A stretch of 64,000 nucleotides of DNA from Ferrovibrio sp965278975. GTDB taxonomy: Bacteria > Pseudomonadota > Alphaproteobacteria > Ferrovibrionales > Ferrovibrionaceae. Below the pieces are notes generated by a model. That model made no database searches. It saw only the letters and a list, made by a program, of their open reading frames with translations, and was not told where the DNA came from. The translations under genes were made by a program, and so were the position numbers. Location: positions 1,116,001 through 1,180,000 of the forward strand of contig NZ_OZ257126.1 in assembly GCF_965278975.1 (NCBI RefSeq), in the 5' to 3' direction. Below, in pieces: positions 62,631 through 64,000 of the stretch (position 1 is its first letter; every line of letters starts with the position of its first letter).

Positions 62631-63803
62631 TTAGACAGCGCGGACGGTCTTGCCGTCCCACCAATGACTGCAACTGGCGGCTTTCGCCGCCTTGGCGCCG
62701 TTATCGCCTTCCGCTTCCAGCGCCGCCCAGGTGCTGTGGCCTTCGGCGCGCAAGCGTGCCGCCACATCCTGCGGCGTGCCATGCGGCAGATAGAGCAGCA
62801 GCTTCTGCGGCATCGGCGGCAGGCCGCGCATCACGCTATCCAGATACAGCGTGAAGCCGGTGGCGGTTTCGCCGCCCGGCGTGACATAGCGGCCGCCCCG
62901 GCCCAGTTCGCCGCGCACATTGCGCGCGAACAGCGTGTAGCTGATGCCGCTGTGATACTCGAAGCCACGGAATTCACCGGGATCAAGCGTCAGCAGCAGG
63001 TCCGGCGCGGCAGCCGAAACTTCCGCCACCAGGCGGTCGAGATCGGCAACGATGGCGGCGGCTTCGGGCGGCAGCTGCATGGCCTTGAGGCCCTTGATCG
63101 CCGCATCGGCGGGGCCGGCCAGCGGCAGCAATTTCAGCAGGTCGGGTGCCGCGGCACCGGCCACGGCCTTCAGTTCGGCTGAATCCTTGCGGTCCAGCGC
63201 GCGGCGCGCAGCTTTGGCCTTGCGTTCATCCAGGCCATGGGCCGCCGTGATTGCCGGCGCCAGCAAAGGCTGGGTGATATCGAGCGAGAGGTTTTTCACG
63301 CCGAGCTTCGCCACCGCTTCCGCTGCCAGCAGTGCGGTTTCCACATCGGCAGCCAGCGAGGCGGCGCCGATCAGCTCGAACCCGGCCTGGGCGAATTGCC
63401 GCTCGGGCCGCAATTGCGAGCCACGCACGCGCAGCACCTGGCCGGCATAGGCGAGCCGCAGCGGGCGCGGCGCCAGCTTGAGGCGGCTGCCGGCGATGCG
63501 CGCCACCTGCATGGTGATATCGTTGCGCAGGCCCATCATGCGCTGCGACACCGGATCCATGACGCGGAACATCTGCCCGGCGAGATCCTGGCCGGAGCCG
63601 GCGAGCAGGGTTTCCTCGAATTCGATCAGCGGCGGCTTGACGCGGGCATAGCCGCGCGAGGCGAAACTGGCGAGCAGGCTTTCCGAGGCGAAAGCCTCCC
63701 AATCGGCGCGCGGCGGCAGCACATCGCGCAGACCCGCCGGCAGCAACGCCACCGAGGCATCCGTTTCCGCCGCTTCCACGCCCTTGCGCGCCTTGGGTGC
63801 CAT
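62631..63803 (-). CDS. hisZ: ATP phosphoribosyltransferase regulatory subunit HisZ
   Basis: A 390-residue paralogue of histidyl-tRNA synthetase lacking the anticodon domain. It has LLPAGLRDVLPPRADW, FRVMDPVSQRMMGLRNDITMQVARI (motif 2 type) and FRGFEYHSGISYTLFARN. HisZ makes a complex with the short HisG for the first step of histidine synthesis; hisG is not in the window. purA follows 29 bases downstream, and a hydratase gene ends 12 bases upstream, so the three may be one operon. Confidence 0.95.
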   Translation of the reverse strand: MAPKARKGVEAAETDASVALLPAGLRDVLPPRADWEAFASESLLASFASRGYARVKPPLIEFEETLLAGSGQDLAGQMFRVMDPVSQRMMGLRNDITMQVARIAGSRLKLAPRPLRLAYAGQVLRVRGSQLRPERQFAQAGFELIGAASLAADVETALLAAEAVAKLGVKNLSLDITQPLLAPAITAAHGLDERKAKAARRALDRKDSAELKAVAGAAAPDLLKLLPLAGPADAAIKGLKAMQLPPEAAAIVADLDRLVAEVSAAAPDLLLTLDPGEFRGFEYHSGISYTLFARNVRGELGRGGRYVTPGGETATGFTLYLDSVMRGLPPMPQKLLLYLPHGTPQDVAARLRAEGHSTWAALEAEGDNGAKAAKAASCSHWWDGKTVRAV

Positions 63804-63815
63804 CGTGATCAGCCT

Positions 63816-64000
63816 TTAGCGGTTCTTGAAGGCCGGCTTGCGCTTCTCGGCGAAGGCGGCCATGCCTTCCTTCTGGTCCTCGAAAGCGAAAGTCGAGTGG
63901 AACACGCGGCGCTCGAAGCGCACGCCCTCGGTCAGCGTGGTCTCATAGGCGCGGTTCACCGCTTCCTTGGCGATCATCACCACCGGGCGCGACAATTCGG
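63816..64000 (-). CDS. Enoyl-CoA hydratase, C-terminal part (runs off window)
   Basis: The last 61 codons of a gene read leftward, ending at TAA 63818-63816. Visible pieces are LSRPVVMIAKEAVNRAYETT, LTEGVRFERRVFHSTFAFED, and QKEGMAAFAEKRKPAFKNR. This is the exact C-terminal pattern of short-chain enoyl-CoA hydratases (EGM..F.EKR.P.F). It catalyses hydration of 2-enoyl-CoA in beta-oxidation. The catalytic residues lie outside the window. Confidence 0.92.
   Translation of the reverse strand, partial: ELSRPVVMIAKEAVNRAYETTLTEGVRFERRVFHSTFAFEDQKEGMAAFAEKRKPAFKNR

Overview
The window is a GC-rich (roughly 64% by eye) stretch of an alphaproteobacterial chromosome. Gene content points to the Rhodospirillales or a near relative: a CcrM-type GANTC methyltransferase, an RpoH with the alphaproteobacterial N-terminus, groESL behind a CIRCE element, a hisZ-purA pair, a TRAP transporter, and three small PAS proteins of the PAS_5 type. 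The genus cannot be fixed from sequence alone. No rRNA, tRNA, CRISPR array, prophage or insertion sequence was seen. Most of the window is ordinary chromosomal backbone.

Layout. 1-5.9 kb: the 5' part of rsmB, a 267-bp nested palindromic element, a thioesterase, a PAS_5 protein behind a D-threonine-aldolase-like enzyme, and a large GGDEF-EAL protein. 6-8.2 kb: groES-groEL with heat-shock promoter, CIRCE and terminator. 8.2-14.2 kb: LysR regulator, YcaC-like hydrolase, a second PAS_5 protein, 1-Cys peroxiredoxin, DUF2177 protein, an ArsR-SRPBCC pair and an iron-type alcohol dehydrogenase. 14.2-18.8 kb: a signalling operon (PAS protein, soluble chemoreceptor, histidine kinase) facing a response regulator with a degenerate receiver. 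18.8-24.2 kb: class III aminotransferase, XRE-cupin regulator and a DctP-DctQ-DctM-RidA operon, read here as one uptake and catabolism unit for an amino compound. 24.4-27.5 kb: OmpR-type regulator, hybrid kinase and globin. 27.6-36 kb: MFS transporter, cyclopropane fatty acid synthase, lipoprotein, GST, purH, accA and ccrM. 36.5-46.7 kb: rnhB, enoyl-CoA hydratase, M48 protease, an iodotyrosine-deiodinase-like flavoprotein, an amidase, a DnaJ-like chaperone, a Sel1 protein with a Pro-Ala linker, a glycine-zipper lipoprotein, a Bax-like glucosaminidase and a Nfu scaffold. 47-53.5 kb: adenylate cyclase, a low-GC orphan, universal stress protein, DUF2333 protein, trpS, murJ and a DODA-type dioxygenase. 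53.7-64 kb: small ORF, LysR, threonine aldolase, JAMM peptidase, DUF6476 protein, RluD-like synthase, dienelactone hydrolase, a third PAS_5 protein, rpoH, GAF protein, purA, hisZ and the end of an enoyl-CoA hydratase.

The stress genes form a circuit: rpoH (59.5 kb) encodes the sigma factor expected to read the groESL promoter, which also carries the HrcA operator. Four gaps between convergent genes hold paired REP-like palindromes. The strongest candidates for something undescribed are non-coding: the nested palindrome at 319-585, the twin 16-bp palindromes before the dnaJ-like gene, and the REP-like doublets. No complete novel multi-gene system stands out.
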